A stretch of 64,000 nt of DNA. It comes from Pyrinomonadaceae bacterium (lineage in GTDB: Bacteria; Acidobacteriota; Blastocatellia; Pyrinomonadales; Pyrinomonadaceae). Made by a program: the position numbers and the translations under genes. Under the pieces are notes generated by a model. The model had not been told where the DNA came from. It did not search any database and saw nothing but the letters and a program-made list of their open reading frames with translations. This document shows, one piece after another, positions 34,900 through 43,462 of this stretch. The DNA lies in NCBI GenBank assembly GCA_013811945.1, contig JACCUI010000255.1:1-64000 (forward strand), in the 5' to 3' direction. Within the stretch, counting starts at the first letter, position 1, and the number at the start of each line of letters is the position of its first letter.

Positions 34900-35595
34900 G
34901 TGGATGTCATAACGGAGACAAAGACGGCGGGTAAAGGTCGCAAAGCAAGGGGCGGGCGCACGCGACAAACTATTTTAGAAGCCGCGGTCGACACCGCCTC
35001 GGCAGAGGGGCTGGAAGGGCTAACCATCGGGCGTCTTGCCACGCAACTCTCGATGAGCAAGAGCGGGCTTTTCGCCCACTTCGGCTCGAAGGAGGATTTG
35101 CAGCTGGCGACAATCGAGGCGGCGCGCTCCGTCTTCATCCGCGAGGTTATCCTCCCGGCCTTCGAAGCTGAACGCGGAGTGAGGCGCCTCTGGAAGCTCT
35201 GCGATGTTTGGCTCAGCTATGTGCAGGGCGGGGTCTTCAGCGGAGGCTGTTTTTTCGCCGCCGCCGCCTCAGAGTTTGACAGCCGTCCAGGGCCGGTACG
35301 CGACCGCATCGCCGGAATAATGAAGGAGTGGCTCGTCACCGTTCGGCGAGCTATCGTCGAGTCTCAGGAGGCAGGGCAGCTGAACACGGACGTTGACCCG
35401 ACGCAACTCGCTTTCGAGTTCAACTCCTTCGAACTGGGGGCTAACTGGGCTTTCCAGCTCTATGGCGACAAGCAGGCGTTTGCGCGCGCGCGTGAGTCCA
35501 TACTTGAACGCTTGCGCCGTCACTCAACCAGGAGCGGCGCCTCGTTGTTACCACCGACTCAACAGAAACGTGGTCGTACTTGCGCAAAGAGATAG
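34900..35595 (+). CDS. TetR/AcrR-family transcriptional regulator
   Basis: A 231-residue repressor. The N-terminal helix-turn-helix (about residues 18-65) reads TRQTILEAAVDTASAEGLEG and IGRLATQLSMSKSGLFAHFG, and the all-helical ligand domain follows, with a GGCFFAAAASEFDSRPGPVR motif as in the YxaF/AcrR-like subgroup that responds to small hydrophobic or aromatic compounds. I use GTG 34900, eight bases from GGGG; a TTG at 34894 is too close to that site. The gene has its own promoter with a palindromic operator. An AraC regulator follows eight bases after the stop, so both are probably one transcript. Confidence 0.88.
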   Translation: MDVITETKTAGKGRKARGGRTRQTILEAAVDTASAEGLEGLTIGRLATQLSMSKSGLFAHFGSKEDLQLATIEAARSVFIREVILPAFEAERGVRRLWKLCDVWLSYVQGGVFSGGCFFAAAASEFDSRPGPVRDRIAGIMKEWLVTVRRAIVESQEAGQLNTDVDPTQLAFEFNSFELGANWAFQLYGDKQAFARARESILERLRRHSTRSGASLLPPTQQKRGRTCAKR

Positions 35596-35602
35596 GTTCA
35601 AT

Positions 35603-36466
35603 ATGAACTCACCGGAAATGAATCACCTGTCGCCAGTCGTGCTCAAGAGAGAGGCCGCTTGGGACGGGATCAAGCTCGCGCACTATCGTTTCCAAGCCGG
35701 AGATTTGCCGGAACACCGCCACAAGGAACACCTGATCACCATCGCGCTGGGCGAGGGTTGCAACGGTGAAATACGCACGGCCAGCGGATTTCGGACCCGC
35801 GGACAGACCCGAGATAGCATCTGCGTGATCCCTTCGGGACAGCCTTTCGCTGCCACGCTCGAAAGCGCTTCAGAGCACCTGGCAATTTATCTGGAGCCGT
35901 CTCTCGTCTTGCGGGCGGCCAGCGAGTCGCCCGCGACGGGAGGCGGCATCGAGGTCGTTGAAGCGTGTTCTCCGAGTGATCCGGTTATCAAGAGTGTCGG
36001 GCTGGCGCTGCTGGCCGAGCTCGAGTCGGAAGGCTTGAGCGGCCGTCTTTATGCTGAATCGTTGGCGAATGTTCTCGCCGTTCACCTCTTGAGGCATTAC
36101 ACGACTGCGGGGGATGGTTCGCGGCGATTCACGGGCGGCTTGTCTGGGCAGAAGCTGCGGCGAACGATGGCTTTCATCGCCGACAATTTTGAAAGCGAGC
36201 TGAGTCTCGCTGACTTGGCGGGCGTTGCCGGGATGAGTACCTTTCATTTCGCGCGTGAGTTCAAGCGAACGACGGGTACGACACCGCACCAGTATTTGAT
36301 AAAGTTTCGTGTCGACCGCGCCAAGGCGCTGCTGACCGGAAGTGAGATGCCGCTCGTTGAGGTCAGTTCCCGGTCGGGGTTCAGCCATCAGAGCCACTTC
36401 ACACGACTCTTCCGCCGGCTCACCGGCACGACGCCGCAATCTTACCGCCTGATGTTTCAGCCGTAG
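35603..36466 (+). CDS. AraC-family transcriptional regulator
   Basis: A 287-residue activator. A cupin-like N-terminal domain carries LPEHRHKEHLITIALGEGC. The double helix-turn-helix occupies about residues 185-285: SLADLAGVAGMSTFHFAREF in the first and PLVEVSSRSGFSHQSHFTRL in the second, ending with RRLTGTTPQSYR. The ATG at 35603 is close after AGATAGGTTC and only eight bases after the TetR stop; an open frame upstream overlaps the TetR gene and is its shadow. No target gene is evident from position, although the arylamine acetyltransferase and TPR genes follow. The effector is unknown. Confidence 0.9.
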   Translation: MNSPEMNHLSPVVLKREAAWDGIKLAHYRFQAGDLPEHRHKEHLITIALGEGCNGEIRTASGFRTRGQTRDSICVIPSGQPFAATLESASEHLAIYLEPSLVLRAASESPATGGGIEVVEACSPSDPVIKSVGLALLAELESEGLSGRLYAESLANVLAVHLLRHYTTAGDGSRRFTGGLSGQKLRRTMAFIADNFESELSLADLAGVAGMSTFHFAREFKRTTGTTPHQYLIKFRVDRAKALLTGSEMPLVEVSSRSGFSHQSHFTRLFRRLTGTTPQSYRLMFQP

Positions 36467-36602
36467 CCTCGCTTCAAACAAACTGCTGCCAACGAGTAGC
36501 AAGATCCGTCAAGCGCCAGCAATAACTGGAAAGACTCAAAGCTCCTGCCGCCTGTACGCTGTCTCAATTGCCAAATTCAGCACAGACAGTGGAGGGATAA
36601 CA

Positions 36603-37325
36603 ATGAGGCAGAGGAGACTACTGTTAGCGATCTTACTGATGACGTTGCTAGGCAGCGTCAGCCTAGCTCAAACTGGCCGAGATGACGCGCAGAACGCTAT
36701 CCGGCGTGGTAACGAAAAGTACGCGAAGGCAAAATATCAGCTCGCCATCGAGGAGTATCGTCGCGTCCCTCCTGGTGCGGGCGAAACCTACGCTCAGTCG
36801 CTGTACAATATCGGTGTCTGTTATTACGAACTCTGGAGAACCGACGAGGCTATGATCTATTACAGGAGAGCTGTCGAAGCGCGGAAGGGGCGCTACCCGA
36901 TGGCCCTCTACGCAATCGGCGTCGCCCTCACCGATTTCAAACGGCTATCGGAAGCGAAGGAAGCCTTCAGGCAAGCAGTCGCCAGGTCGGACGAAAAATA
37001 CGCGCCGTCTCACTACATGTTAGGGCTGCTCGCGATGCGTGAAGGCGATAACGAAGCTGCGGCAGCTTATTTTAAGGAAGCCATCGCCCGCTCCAAGGAT
37101 CGTTTCCCGGCCAGTCACAATAATCTCGGCGTGGCGCTGGCAAGGATGGGGCGCTTGCCGCAAGCACATCGAGAATTCGAGGCTGCTCTGAGAACGGCAG
37201 ACGGTGAGTTTAATGAGGCGAGACACAACCTCAAGCTCTGCCGCTCGTTGCTGGCTCTATCTGCGAAAGCCCAACTGGCGTCCCTGAAGACGTTTGAAAC
37301 AACTGATAGCCCCACAGGAAATTAG
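36603..37325 (+). CDS. Exported TPR protein
   Basis: A 240-residue protein with a signal peptide (LLLAILLMTLLGSVSLAQ) and about five tetratricopeptide repeats: KYAKAKYQLAIEEYRRVPPG, YAQSLYNIGVCYYELWRTDE, YPMALYAIGVALTDFKRLSE, YAPSHYMLGLLAMREGDNEA and FPASHNNLGVALARMGRLPQ. Nearly every unit begins after a Lys/Arg-Tyr or Phe pair, giving a very regular 34-36 residue period. Likely a periplasmic scaffold or assembly factor; no partner is clear. GGAGGG precedes the ATG. It is convergent with the NAT gene. Confidence 0.85.
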   Translation: MRQRRLLLAILLMTLLGSVSLAQTGRDDAQNAIRRGNEKYAKAKYQLAIEEYRRVPPGAGETYAQSLYNIGVCYYELWRTDEAMIYYRRAVEARKGRYPMALYAIGVALTDFKRLSEAKEAFRQAVARSDEKYAPSHYMLGLLAMREGDNEAAAAYFKEAIARSKDRFPASHNNLGVALARMGRLPQAHREFEAALRTADGEFNEARHNLKLCRSLLALSAKAQLASLKTFETTDSPTGN

Positions 37326-37381
37326 CTGACCGAAAGGAATAATCCTGCGTTCGACGTTCCATCCCTCTGCATCGCGCTCAG

Positions 37382-38158
37382 TTAGATAGAGCTACACGGA
37401 TTGCCCGTCATCAGGATGCCGAAATGCTCGCGTAGAATCGCCGCATAGTCCGCTTCGTTCGTCAGTCCCCTCTCCTGCCGACCGTGGCCTACTCTAGATG
37501 TGATGAAACGCATCTCGCTGAGAGTGATGCGCCCTTCCGGCGTCGCTCGTGAGCAGATGCGCGTTTTGGTGAAGTGCGACTCCGGCGAGGTCTGATGGTA
37601 ACAACACATCCCGACGTAGTCAGAATACTGATGCGGCCGGAGGGTGAAGCGGTGCTGCATTTTCCATTCAGCGCCGCCATCACGCTCCAACAGAATCAGG
37701 TATTCGCCATCAGGAACTAGACGATAAGAGCGCTCACCTTGCGCCTGCTCGCCCCGTTCATCGAGCAGCAACGGCTCTCGAAACGAATCGCCAAAGCCGA
37801 CGTCCACGATCCAACGTTCGTCAAGGGAAACCATCAATGCCATATGATCGAAGTCCGGTCCGAATCCCCCTTCGGCCTTCGCCACCTCAGCCGAAAGCAT
37901 GGCGACCTCAAAACCCAACGCGCGCAGCAACGCGGCGAACAGTCCGTTGAGCTCGTAACAAAAGCCGCCGCGTCGTCGTTCCACAATCTTGTCGAACAAG
38001 GCATCGTCGGAAAGAGTTATCGGCTCTCCTGCGTGGATGCTGAGATTCTCAAAAGGCACCGCCAGCAGGTGCGCCAATTGCAACGCCCTCAAGGTCTCAG
38101 CGTTGGGAACAAGCGAACCACTATACTTGATGCGATCGAGGTAAGCCTTCGGGTTCAA
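37382..38158 (-). CDS. nat: Arylamine N-acetyltransferase
   Basis: A 258-residue NAT-family enzyme transferring an acetyl group from acetyl-CoA to arylamines or hydrazines. The catalytic triad is plain: Cys in RRGGFCYELNGLF, His in DFDHMALMV and Asp in WIVDVGFGDSF. VPFENLSIHAGEPI is the conserved N-terminal segment. The C-terminal domain is somewhat shorter than in vertebrate forms, as usual for bacteria. I start at TTG 38158 (reading MNPKAYLDRI), preceded by AGGAG, since known NATs begin here; the frame stays open for 34 more codons upstream, but that part has no family resemblance. A cytoplasmic housekeeping or detoxification function is expected. Confidence 0.92.
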   Translation of the reverse strand: MNPKAYLDRIKYSGSLVPNAETLRALQLAHLLAVPFENLSIHAGEPITLSDDALFDKIVERRRGGFCYELNGLFAALLRALGFEVAMLSAEVAKAEGGFGPDFDHMALMVSLDERWIVDVGFGDSFREPLLLDERGEQAQGERSYRLVPDGEYLILLERDGGAEWKMQHRFTLRPHQYSDYVGMCCYHQTSPESHFTKTRICSRATPEGRITLSEMRFITSRVGHGRQERGLTNEADYAAILREHFGILMTGNPCSSI

Positions 38159-38533
38159 GTAGGGGCTCCTCCCGTTGTAAGCACTATCAATACTGTTATA
38201 GCCCGCAAATCCGATCAATAGATTCTGTGAGGGAATTTTGACGACAACGCCTAAGTCCAAACGTCACGCAACAACTAATAAAGCATATTTCGACAATACG
38301 GACCAGAGTGTAGCTCATGTTATTTGCCGTTGCAGTTCTTTACGTAACCGTAACCACATGGGCAAGCAGTTTTTAACGAGAGTCAAGTGGCAAAAGCCCA
38401 CTGCCGGGCTACTGCCGCGGTGTGAATGAGAGCACGCAAGCTAATGAGTCTGCATGCAAATGTGTAGCCGAGAGTCGCGATGCAGGATAAAGTAGAGTTC
38501 TGTTCAACCAGTCGCACTAACCAATTTTGGATA

Positions 38534-38549
38534 TGTGTGCTGTCGCTCA
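38534..38549 (+). promoter_or_regulatory. Weak copy of the Crp/Fnr-type palindrome (site f)
   Basis: TGTGTGCTGTCGCTCA. Its reverse complement agrees with site a (40645) at 11 of 16 positions by my count. It lies 81 bases before the first receiver-domain gene, in a 470-base gap (38159-38629) that holds no other gene. Confidence 0.35.
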
Positions 38550-38629
38550 GAAGGCTGTCCTTTCCAGTTGTATATTCACGGTTACGCACCATGATGGGGC
38601 TGTGGAACCGAAGCGATCAAGAAACCGTG

Positions 38630-39028
38630 ATGAATCTAGAAACTGACATAAGGCGGGCCGTCCTAGTAGTGGAGGATGTCGCGGAGACCCGCGACGGCAT
38701 TGAAAAGTTGCTCAGTGCAGACGGTTATCGCGTGGCAGTGGCCAGAGATGAACGAGACGCAATAGAAAGCGGCCAGTTAAAGCGGCCAGACCTGATTCTG
38801 GTGAGCCTGGGTGGGCTACCGCGCGAAGTTATTAATACCGCACTTCGCATTCGTGAACTCTCGGGGATAGCAGAAGAGGTGCCGATTGTGGTCTTTTGCA
38901 TTGGAGAAGTCGCTGAGGGTGATGAAGTCGCGATCGGCCACAATGTATACGTCACCCGGCCTGACAACTTCAATCAGTTAAGAAGCCTTATCACTCGCCT
39001 GCTGCGCAAGATTCCAAAGGCCGCTTGA
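38630..39028 (+). CDS. Receiver-only protein without the phospho-acceptor Asp
   Basis: A 132-residue CheY-like domain. The N-terminal acidic pair is present (VVEDVAETRD, Glu 15/Asp 16), but the acceptor position after PDLIL reads VSLGG, so Ser 59 stands where Asp is expected. The conserved Lys is Arg (YVTRP). The C-terminus (FNQLRSLITRLLRKIP) resembles the end of the receiver at 39865-40386, and the two are diverged paralogues. It cannot be phosphorylated in the normal way and may be a constitutive or decoy regulator. The ATG at 38630 fits the domain start; an earlier ATG at 38591 is possible. A Crp-like site lies upstream. Confidence 0.8.
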   Translation: MNLETDIRRAVLVVEDVAETRDGIEKLLSADGYRVAVARDERDAIESGQLKRPDLILVSLGGLPREVINTALRIRELSGIAEEVPIVVFCIGEVAEGDEVAIGHNVYVTRPDNFNQLRSLITRLLRKIPKAA

Positions 39029-39150
39029 CTTACTGCAACTCGCTGAGAGAAACCCGACTCCGTTTATTTTCGGTCACATCGATGACCCCAACACACAAGC
39101 GCAACCCAGTCGCAACAGGCTGGGCGACAATTAGAAGTATCTTTGTGGCC

Positions 39151-39447
39151 ATGAAGACATCAATAGAAACCCTGAGGTTGGGCGCCCAACAAACTCTTGA
39201 TGAGCTCTTTGCCCAAAGGCTAATCCCTTTCGCATTGTCAGCTCGGGCGGTGGAGTCCCTGGGGCTTGAAGAATACATCGTTCGTTTTCACGATGCTCGG
39301 CTACATTCGGTCGATGTTTCCTGGCCGGAAGGCCGCTCCTTCGAAGAAATGGTCCGAGCTGCCGTATTGGACCGGGTGTCGAGACTCAGTTATCCCGGAC
39401 AAAGAGAGGCCCCTGTACGCCACCAACGAGAGCAAAGCATGCTTTAA
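39151..39447 (+). CDS. Conserved-looking hypothetical protein
   Basis: A 98-residue soluble protein beginning KTSIETLRLGAQQTLDELFA, then IPFALSARAVESLGLEEYIV, RFHDARLHSVDVSWPEGRSF and EEMVRAAVLDRVSRL. The balanced composition and lack of low complexity suggest a real gene; I do not recognise a domain. It follows the variant receiver gene on the same strand. The ATG at 39151 lacks a strong ribosome-binding site. An upstream in-frame ATG at 39025 would overlap the receiver's stop but adds a sequence without protein character. Confidence 0.55.
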   Translation: MKTSIETLRLGAQQTLDELFAQRLIPFALSARAVESLGLEEYIVRFHDARLHSVDVSWPEGRSFEEMVRAAVLDRVSRLSYPGQREAPVRHQREQSML

Positions 39448-39864
39448 AATTAAGTGAGCTTGCGCACTTCGCTCGACTTCCACCGATGTCGCAGTCGCCG
39501 TCGACTCCGAATATCCTTTCTGTAATGCTAATCAGGCGACTCAAGCCTTTCTGCTTTGGAGCCCCAACGCCAAGCGCTAGCCGCTTTCGATCATTATCCA
39601 TGGGTGCCTCCCTTCAACGGGCAAGTAGAAGGCCTAACACTTGATCTTCTTGCTTAGGAATAATCGATCGTCTGCGGCCTTTGCCAGGCGTCGCATGTTG
39701 CCCCTGGATCCTCCGGGTGCGCAGACACACCGGCTCATACCGAATTCGGCTTGAGGCCTTTTGGTCTACCTATTCCTTAAAGTCGTCTGAATCAGTGCTT
39801 TGGGCTTCATCTTCGGCATGAGCCGAAGCGGTGATGGGCCGGCGTACTCTCGACCACATTGGTA
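39448..39864. other. Gene-free stretch, one hairpin
   Basis: About 415 bases between convergent genes. No convincing frame. A perfect 7-bp stem with 4-base loop, CTTCGGC-ATGA-GCCGAAG (39811-39828), lies 37 bases past the stop of the minus-strand receiver gene and may help end its transcript; it lacks a T-run on either strand. Confidence 0.45.
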
Positions 39865-40386
39865 TCAAGTAGGTTGGAGCGCATCGGGGGCGAAGCGTTC
39901 TAGCGCATCAGTTCTGAAGTTGTTGGAACTAGTAAGGTCGCTCGCGGGGGTCTGGGGCAATACGGCGGGCAACAGGTAGTCCAGGAGGTATTGCAGTTGG
40001 TCGTAGTCTGAGAGTCTCGTGACATACTCGTTACGACGGGCGCCAACTTCCATGATCGAGCCGGAGTCTATTGCGTCCTCATGCGTAACGATCACAACAG
40101 GCAGCTGCCACAACTGTGCCTGCTTCAGGATCTGTCGCGCGGCCACCAACTCGTACAGCAAAGGTACATCGAGATCAACCAGGAGAAGATCGGGATGGAT
40201 CCGCCGGGCATGCTGAGCCGCGTCTTGTCCGTTGTCAGTCCCTATCACGCCGTATCCGTTTTGTGCCAGGACCTCCTTAAGATCGGACCGTGCGTCCTGG
40301 TGGTCTTCCACCACTAGCACAAGATGGTTAGCTTGCGAACGCTCCGGATGCCGAGGTGCTAAAGCTGAGTTGAGTTTTATAGGCAT
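39865..40386 (-). CDS. Receiver-only response regulator
   Basis: A 173-residue protein with one CheY-like domain. LVLVVEDHQDARSDLKEVLA contains the acidic pair (Glu 27/Asp 28), PDLLLVDLDVP has the phospho-acceptor Asp 71, VVIVTHEDA has the conserved Thr region, and YVTRLSDYDQLQYLL has Arg where Lys is usual. A disordered tail of about 35 residues follows. There is no output domain, so it must act through a partner. It diverges from the Crp/Fnr gene at 40819 across a 430-base gap with two Crp-like palindromes. The start at 40386 was taken over one three codons upstream; neither has a good ribosome-binding site, and a leader hairpin lies at 40412-40427. Confidence 0.82.
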   Translation of the reverse strand: MPIKLNSALAPRHPERSQANHLVLVVEDHQDARSDLKEVLAQNGYGVIGTDNGQDAAQHARRIHPDLLLVDLDVPLLYELVAARQILKQAQLWQLPVVIVTHEDAIDSGSIMEVGARRNEYVTRLSDYDQLQYLLDYLLPAVLPQTPASDLTSSNNFRTDALERFAPDALQPT

Positions 40387-40411
40387 GAACGACACCGCTA
40401 TGTGATGAACT

Positions 40412-40427
40412 CGGGGCGAAAGCCCCG
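40412..40427 (-). promoter_or_regulatory. GAAA-capped hairpin in the leader of the receiver gene
   Basis: CGGGGC-GAAA-GCCCCG on the plus strand, a perfect 6-bp stem, 26-41 bases upstream of the start at 40386. On the transcribed strand the loop is TTTC. Nearby, GGGGGCAGATTA (40429-40440) and GGGGGCAAATTA (40454-40465) are direct repeats. Possibly a leader control element; function unknown. Confidence 0.4.
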
Positions 40428-40644
40428 TGGGGGCAGATTAATTGGGTAAATGGGGGCAAATTACAAATGAGGCGAAGGCGAAGATGTTGCTAAGTCTGCC
40501 TGCCGTCTAGTTGTTAGTCTACCTTCTATCCCCCCTCATTATCAGGAACCTCGTCGATTGCACTTCAATAACGCAGGACCTTATCTTGTCAGGCCACTTC
40601 TCTGCCTAGTTGTGTAAAGTTACACGAGGCGTCTTTTTTACGTC

Positions 40645-40660
40645 TGTGCGCTACCACACA
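40645..40660. promoter_or_regulatory. Crp/Fnr-type palindrome, site a
   Basis: TGTGCGCTACCACACA, an inverted repeat of the TGTG-N8-CACA form, in the divergent region between the receiver gene and Crp/Fnr gene 1, 159 bases before the latter's start. Confidence 0.6.
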
Positions 40661-40752
40661 TAGCGATATACTCCGTCTACCTTCATTCTAAGATCGACCT
40701 CTATCGGAGTTTTCCGGAGCCCTTGTACGCTTTCCCACTGCTTTTGAGCGTA

Positions 40753-40768
40753 TGTGTGTTGCCACACA
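40753..40768. promoter_or_regulatory. Crp/Fnr-type palindrome, site b
   Basis: TGTGTGTTGCCACACA, matching site a at 13 of 16 positions, 51 bases before the start of Crp/Fnr gene 1, a position suitable for autoregulation. Confidence 0.6.
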
Positions 40769-40818
40769 GACGGTCAGCACTGCTGGTGTTACTCCTTACA
40801 CAGCAAGATCTTAGGTTA

Positions 40819-41559
40819 ATGCAGATGCCACTATCAAAAAACCACAGCGTGGTCCGGGCTAACCGGCTACTGGCTACGCTTCCGAGAAAAGAATACCAAC
40901 GTCTGCTCCCCAGCATGGAAGAGATTCCTTTGCTCTTCGAGAAGATCGAACCAGGGGAGCCCATCCTCGACGTTTACTTCCCCACCAGTGGCATTGTGTC
41001 TTTGCTCGCTGCTGTTGAAGATCGAGCGACGCTCGAAGTCGGACTCGTAGGAAGGGAAGGCATGGTGGGCCTGCCAGTATTCATGGAGGTGAAAACGTCG
41101 CGTAATCTCGCCGTAGTGCAAGGTGCGGGCTCCGCACTCAGAATGAAGGCAAACATCTTTGCCAAAGAGTGCCAAGACGGTGGTTCGTTGCCCCGCTTGC
41201 TGCGTCGCTACTCCCACTCATTGTTAACGCAGATCTCTCAAACCGCGGTCTGCAACCGATTTCATCCCATCGACGCGCGTCTAGCCCGGTGGCTGCTAAT
41301 GACCCGTGACCGGATGGGCTCTGACGAGTTTCAACTCACACAGGAATTCTTGTCCAACATGCTGGGTGTGCGGCGCGAGGGCGTTAACAAGGCCGCCGGT
41401 ATGCTTCAGCAAAAGCAGTTGATCAATTACAGTCGCGGCACTCTCACGATTCTAAATGGAACCGGCCTGGAAGCAATCGCCTGCAATTGCTACGGAATCA
41501 TCAGAGAGGAATACGATGCCCTCCTCCCGGAAAAGGCGCGCGTTAAAACACTTCACTGA
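40819..41559 (+). CDS. Crp/Fnr-family transcriptional regulator 1
   Basis: A 246-residue regulator. The N-terminal cyclic-nucleotide-binding-like barrel (about residues 15-135) carries ILDVYFPTSGIVSLLAAVED and EVGLVGREGMVGLPVFM, without the cAMP-binding RxS signature, so another signal is likely. The C-terminal Crp-type winged helix (about 160-230) carries FQLTQEFLSNMLGVRREGVN and KAAGMLQQKQLINYSRGTLT. There are no Fnr-type clustered cysteines at the N-terminus. The ATG at 40819 follows TTAGGT; the longer frame upstream covers the operator region. It is a clear paralogue of the regulator at 42613-43326, and TGTG-N8-CACA sites lie before both. Confidence 0.9.
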   Translation: MQMPLSKNHSVVRANRLLATLPRKEYQRLLPSMEEIPLLFEKIEPGEPILDVYFPTSGIVSLLAAVEDRATLEVGLVGREGMVGLPVFMEVKTSRNLAVVQGAGSALRMKANIFAKECQDGGSLPRLLRRYSHSLLTQISQTAVCNRFHPIDARLARWLLMTRDRMGSDEFQLTQEFLSNMLGVRREGVNKAAGMLQQKQLINYSRGTLTILNGTGLEAIACNCYGIIREEYDALLPEKARVKTLH

Positions 41560-41703
41560 TGGAAATCAAGAGGTTTTTCGCACCGTCGGTGTAAAGCGTT
41601 TCGGCCTATATGGCTTGGTGTCGAAGAGTCAGGGATAGGCGACCTCTCTCCGCGATTTAGAATCCAGCATCCCCCGCGCAACTGTTCGTGATACGACGAT
41701 TTA

Positions 41704-42303
41704 CTAGCCGGAAACGACAATCTGATTGTCGACTGCTCTCACGCCTCGAACAGCCTTTACAATCTGCTCAACCTTTGCCTTTGTGGCCTCGGAATTGACA
41801 GTTCCAGTCAAGACTGCTCGTGCGTCTGTAATAGTCAGAATTACTCCAGCCATATCCGAATCTTGGGTCAGCCTTTTTGTGGCGACGTCCTGCATGTTCG
41901 CGTCTTCATTCGCGCTGGTAAATTCCCTTTGGCTTGGCTCGGCAGGTTGCGGAGCAGGTTGCTGAATAATTACCGGCGCCTGCTGGGCGGGAGCCGGCTG
42001 CTGTATGATTACAGGGGCTTGCTGAGCGGGAGCCGGCTGTTGGACTATAGTCGTAGGTGGCGCTTGGCTGGCCAAATCGATGTTAGCATTTCTGTTGGCG
42101 GATTCATTCGCGTTTCGGTTACTAACTATATAGAAAATCACGGCGACAGCGGTGATTGCGAGAATCGCAACTATGGCTATTGTCGCCGTTGAAACACCAG
42201 GTTCGCTCGGGGTTCTCCGTGTTCTCTCGGTTAGAACCTCGCTTCGCTGGCCAGGGCTATTTACAACGACGTGCTTCTGTACTGTCTCTTTATTGGAATC
42301 CAT
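41704..42303 (-). CDS. Membrane-anchored BON-domain protein with Pro/Gln repeats
   Basis: A 199-residue protein. A cytoplasmic N-terminus (about 38 residues) is followed by one transmembrane helix (STATIAIVAILAITAVAVIF, about 38-58), an Asn/Ala-rich stretch, two copies of a 13-residue PAPAQQAPVIIQQ repeat (about 93-118), and a BON domain (about 140-199: AGVILTITDARAVLTGTVNS and KVEQIVKAVRGVRAVDNQIV). BON domains bind phospholipid or envelope structures (OsmY, Kbp and secretin families). AAGGAGA precedes the ATG. Upstream are a strong and a shorter Crp-like palindrome, suggesting Crp/Fnr-controlled envelope maintenance. The Pro/Gln stretch is likely a flexible periplasmic spacer. Confidence 0.85.
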   Translation of the reverse strand: MDSNKETVQKHVVVNSPGQRSEVLTERTRRTPSEPGVSTATIAIVAILAITAVAVIFYIVSNRNANESANRNANIDLASQAPPTTIVQQPAPAQQAPVIIQQPAPAQQAPVIIQQPAPQPAEPSQREFTSANEDANMQDVATKRLTQDSDMAGVILTITDARAVLTGTVNSEATKAKVEQIVKAVRGVRAVDNQIVVSG

Positions 42304-42374
42304 AAATTTCTCCTTCTTGATATCACCCGATCATGAAACGCAGCGGTTAGATTACTCGCTTCATATTTAGCTTC

Positions 42375-42582
42375 TGTGTGCAACACAAAATGCCATTAAG
42401 TGCTTGATTCCTGCTGACGCTAACCCAGAGTTTCCGCTTCAGCGTTTTACTGAGAAAAACAGCAGACGGCACACAAGAAGCGAGGTTGCCGGCAGAATTC
42501 TGGCGTCGCAGGTGATTGTCCTAACGAACAACTAGCGTAGGAATACCACTGCCGGCAGGGATTGTCCGTGCGCTAACACACA
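42375..42582. promoter_or_regulatory. Crp/Fnr-type palindromes upstream of the BON gene, sites c and d
   Basis: Site c, CGTGCGCTAACACACA (42567-42582), matches site a at 14 of 16 positions. Site d, TGTGTGCAACACA (42375-42387), has a shorter spacer and lies 72 bases before the BON start. The 308-base gap has no gene. Site c lies just past the stop of Crp/Fnr gene 2. Confidence 0.5.
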
Positions 42583-42612
42583 TATCAGAAGGCAGGAAAA
42601 AGGGATGAAGTG

Positions 42613-43326
42613 CTATCCTAGCAACCGATCGAACTCATTCTTGACCACCACGTAACATTCGCAGACGGTATCTTCCAGCTTCTGGCGATCGAGGATCTTG
42701 ATGTGACCGCGGACGTAACTAATCGCACCGGCGTCTTGCAGGCGACCGGCAGCCACGGTGACACCTTCACGGCGAACGCCCAACATGTCGGCAATCAGTT
42801 CTTGAGTCATGATCAACTCATCTACCTTCACACGGTCGTGGCTTAGCAAGAGCCAGCGGCAAAGTTGCTGCTCTACTGAGTGAAGACGGTTGCAAACGGC
42901 CGTCTGTGATATCTGAGTGATCAATGCTTGTGTGTAGCGCAGCAGCAACTGTTGGAATTTTCCGCCCCGAGCGAATTCGTCTTGCAGCATCTTTGCCTTC
43001 ATCCGGATGGCACCGCCGGCGCTCTGTACGACGGCCCGGTTAGGCATGGTGCCGCCTCCCATGAAGAGGGCAATCCCGACCACGCCATCATTACCAGTCA
43101 AACCCATTTCAGCGCTGATGCCGTTTTCCATGGTGTAGAGCAAAGAGACGATTGAAGTCGTTGGAAAATAGACATAATTCAAGAGTCCGCCGAATTCGTA
43201 AACAACTTCACCGAGAGAAAACGAGACTGGCAGCAGTTGTGGACGCAGGCGTTCATACTCGGTACGCGGAAGTGCGGCGAGCAGCCGGTTTTCAACTGCA
43301 GCATTAGATACATTGGATACTGACAT
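42613..43326 (-). CDS. Crp/Fnr-family transcriptional regulator 2
   Basis: A 237-residue paralogue of regulator 1 with the same architecture. The effector barrel reads VVYEFGGLLNYVYFPTTSIV and GLTGNDGVVGIALFMGGGTM; the recognition domain reads IMTQELIADMLGVRREGVTV and RLQDAGAISYVRGHIKILDR. It shares the unusual TQISQTAVCNRLHSVEQQLC connector with its sister, so both arose by duplication. No cAMP-binding motif and no Fe-S cysteine cluster. GAGG lies before the ATG. A Crp-like palindrome lies 137 bases upstream. Acts in the cytoplasm, perhaps as a heterodimer or in competition with regulator 1 for the same sites (inference). Confidence 0.9.
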   Translation of the reverse strand: MSVSNVSNAAVENRLLAALPRTEYERLRPQLLPVSFSLGEVVYEFGGLLNYVYFPTTSIVSLLYTMENGISAEMGLTGNDGVVGIALFMGGGTMPNRAVVQSAGGAIRMKAKMLQDEFARGGKFQQLLLRYTQALITQISQTAVCNRLHSVEQQLCRWLLLSHDRVKVDELIMTQELIADMLGVRREGVTVAAGRLQDAGAISYVRGHIKILDRQKLEDTVCECYVVVKNEFDRLLG

Positions 43327-43462
43327 GCGAAGCCTCGATGTCGCTGCCGCCGTCCAAAAAAACCAATCAGTGTGAGGAGTAAATTATAGCGCTACCTTAT
43401 GTCGGAAGGTGAAGCCCTAAAGAGCAACCACAACCTTAGGACGCTCAGCAGAGGATATCATA

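Noticed and set aside
41940-42050. Tandem repeat at 41940-42050 as a mobile element
   Set aside because: It encodes the Pro/Gln repeat of the BON protein in frame and has no ends or target duplication.
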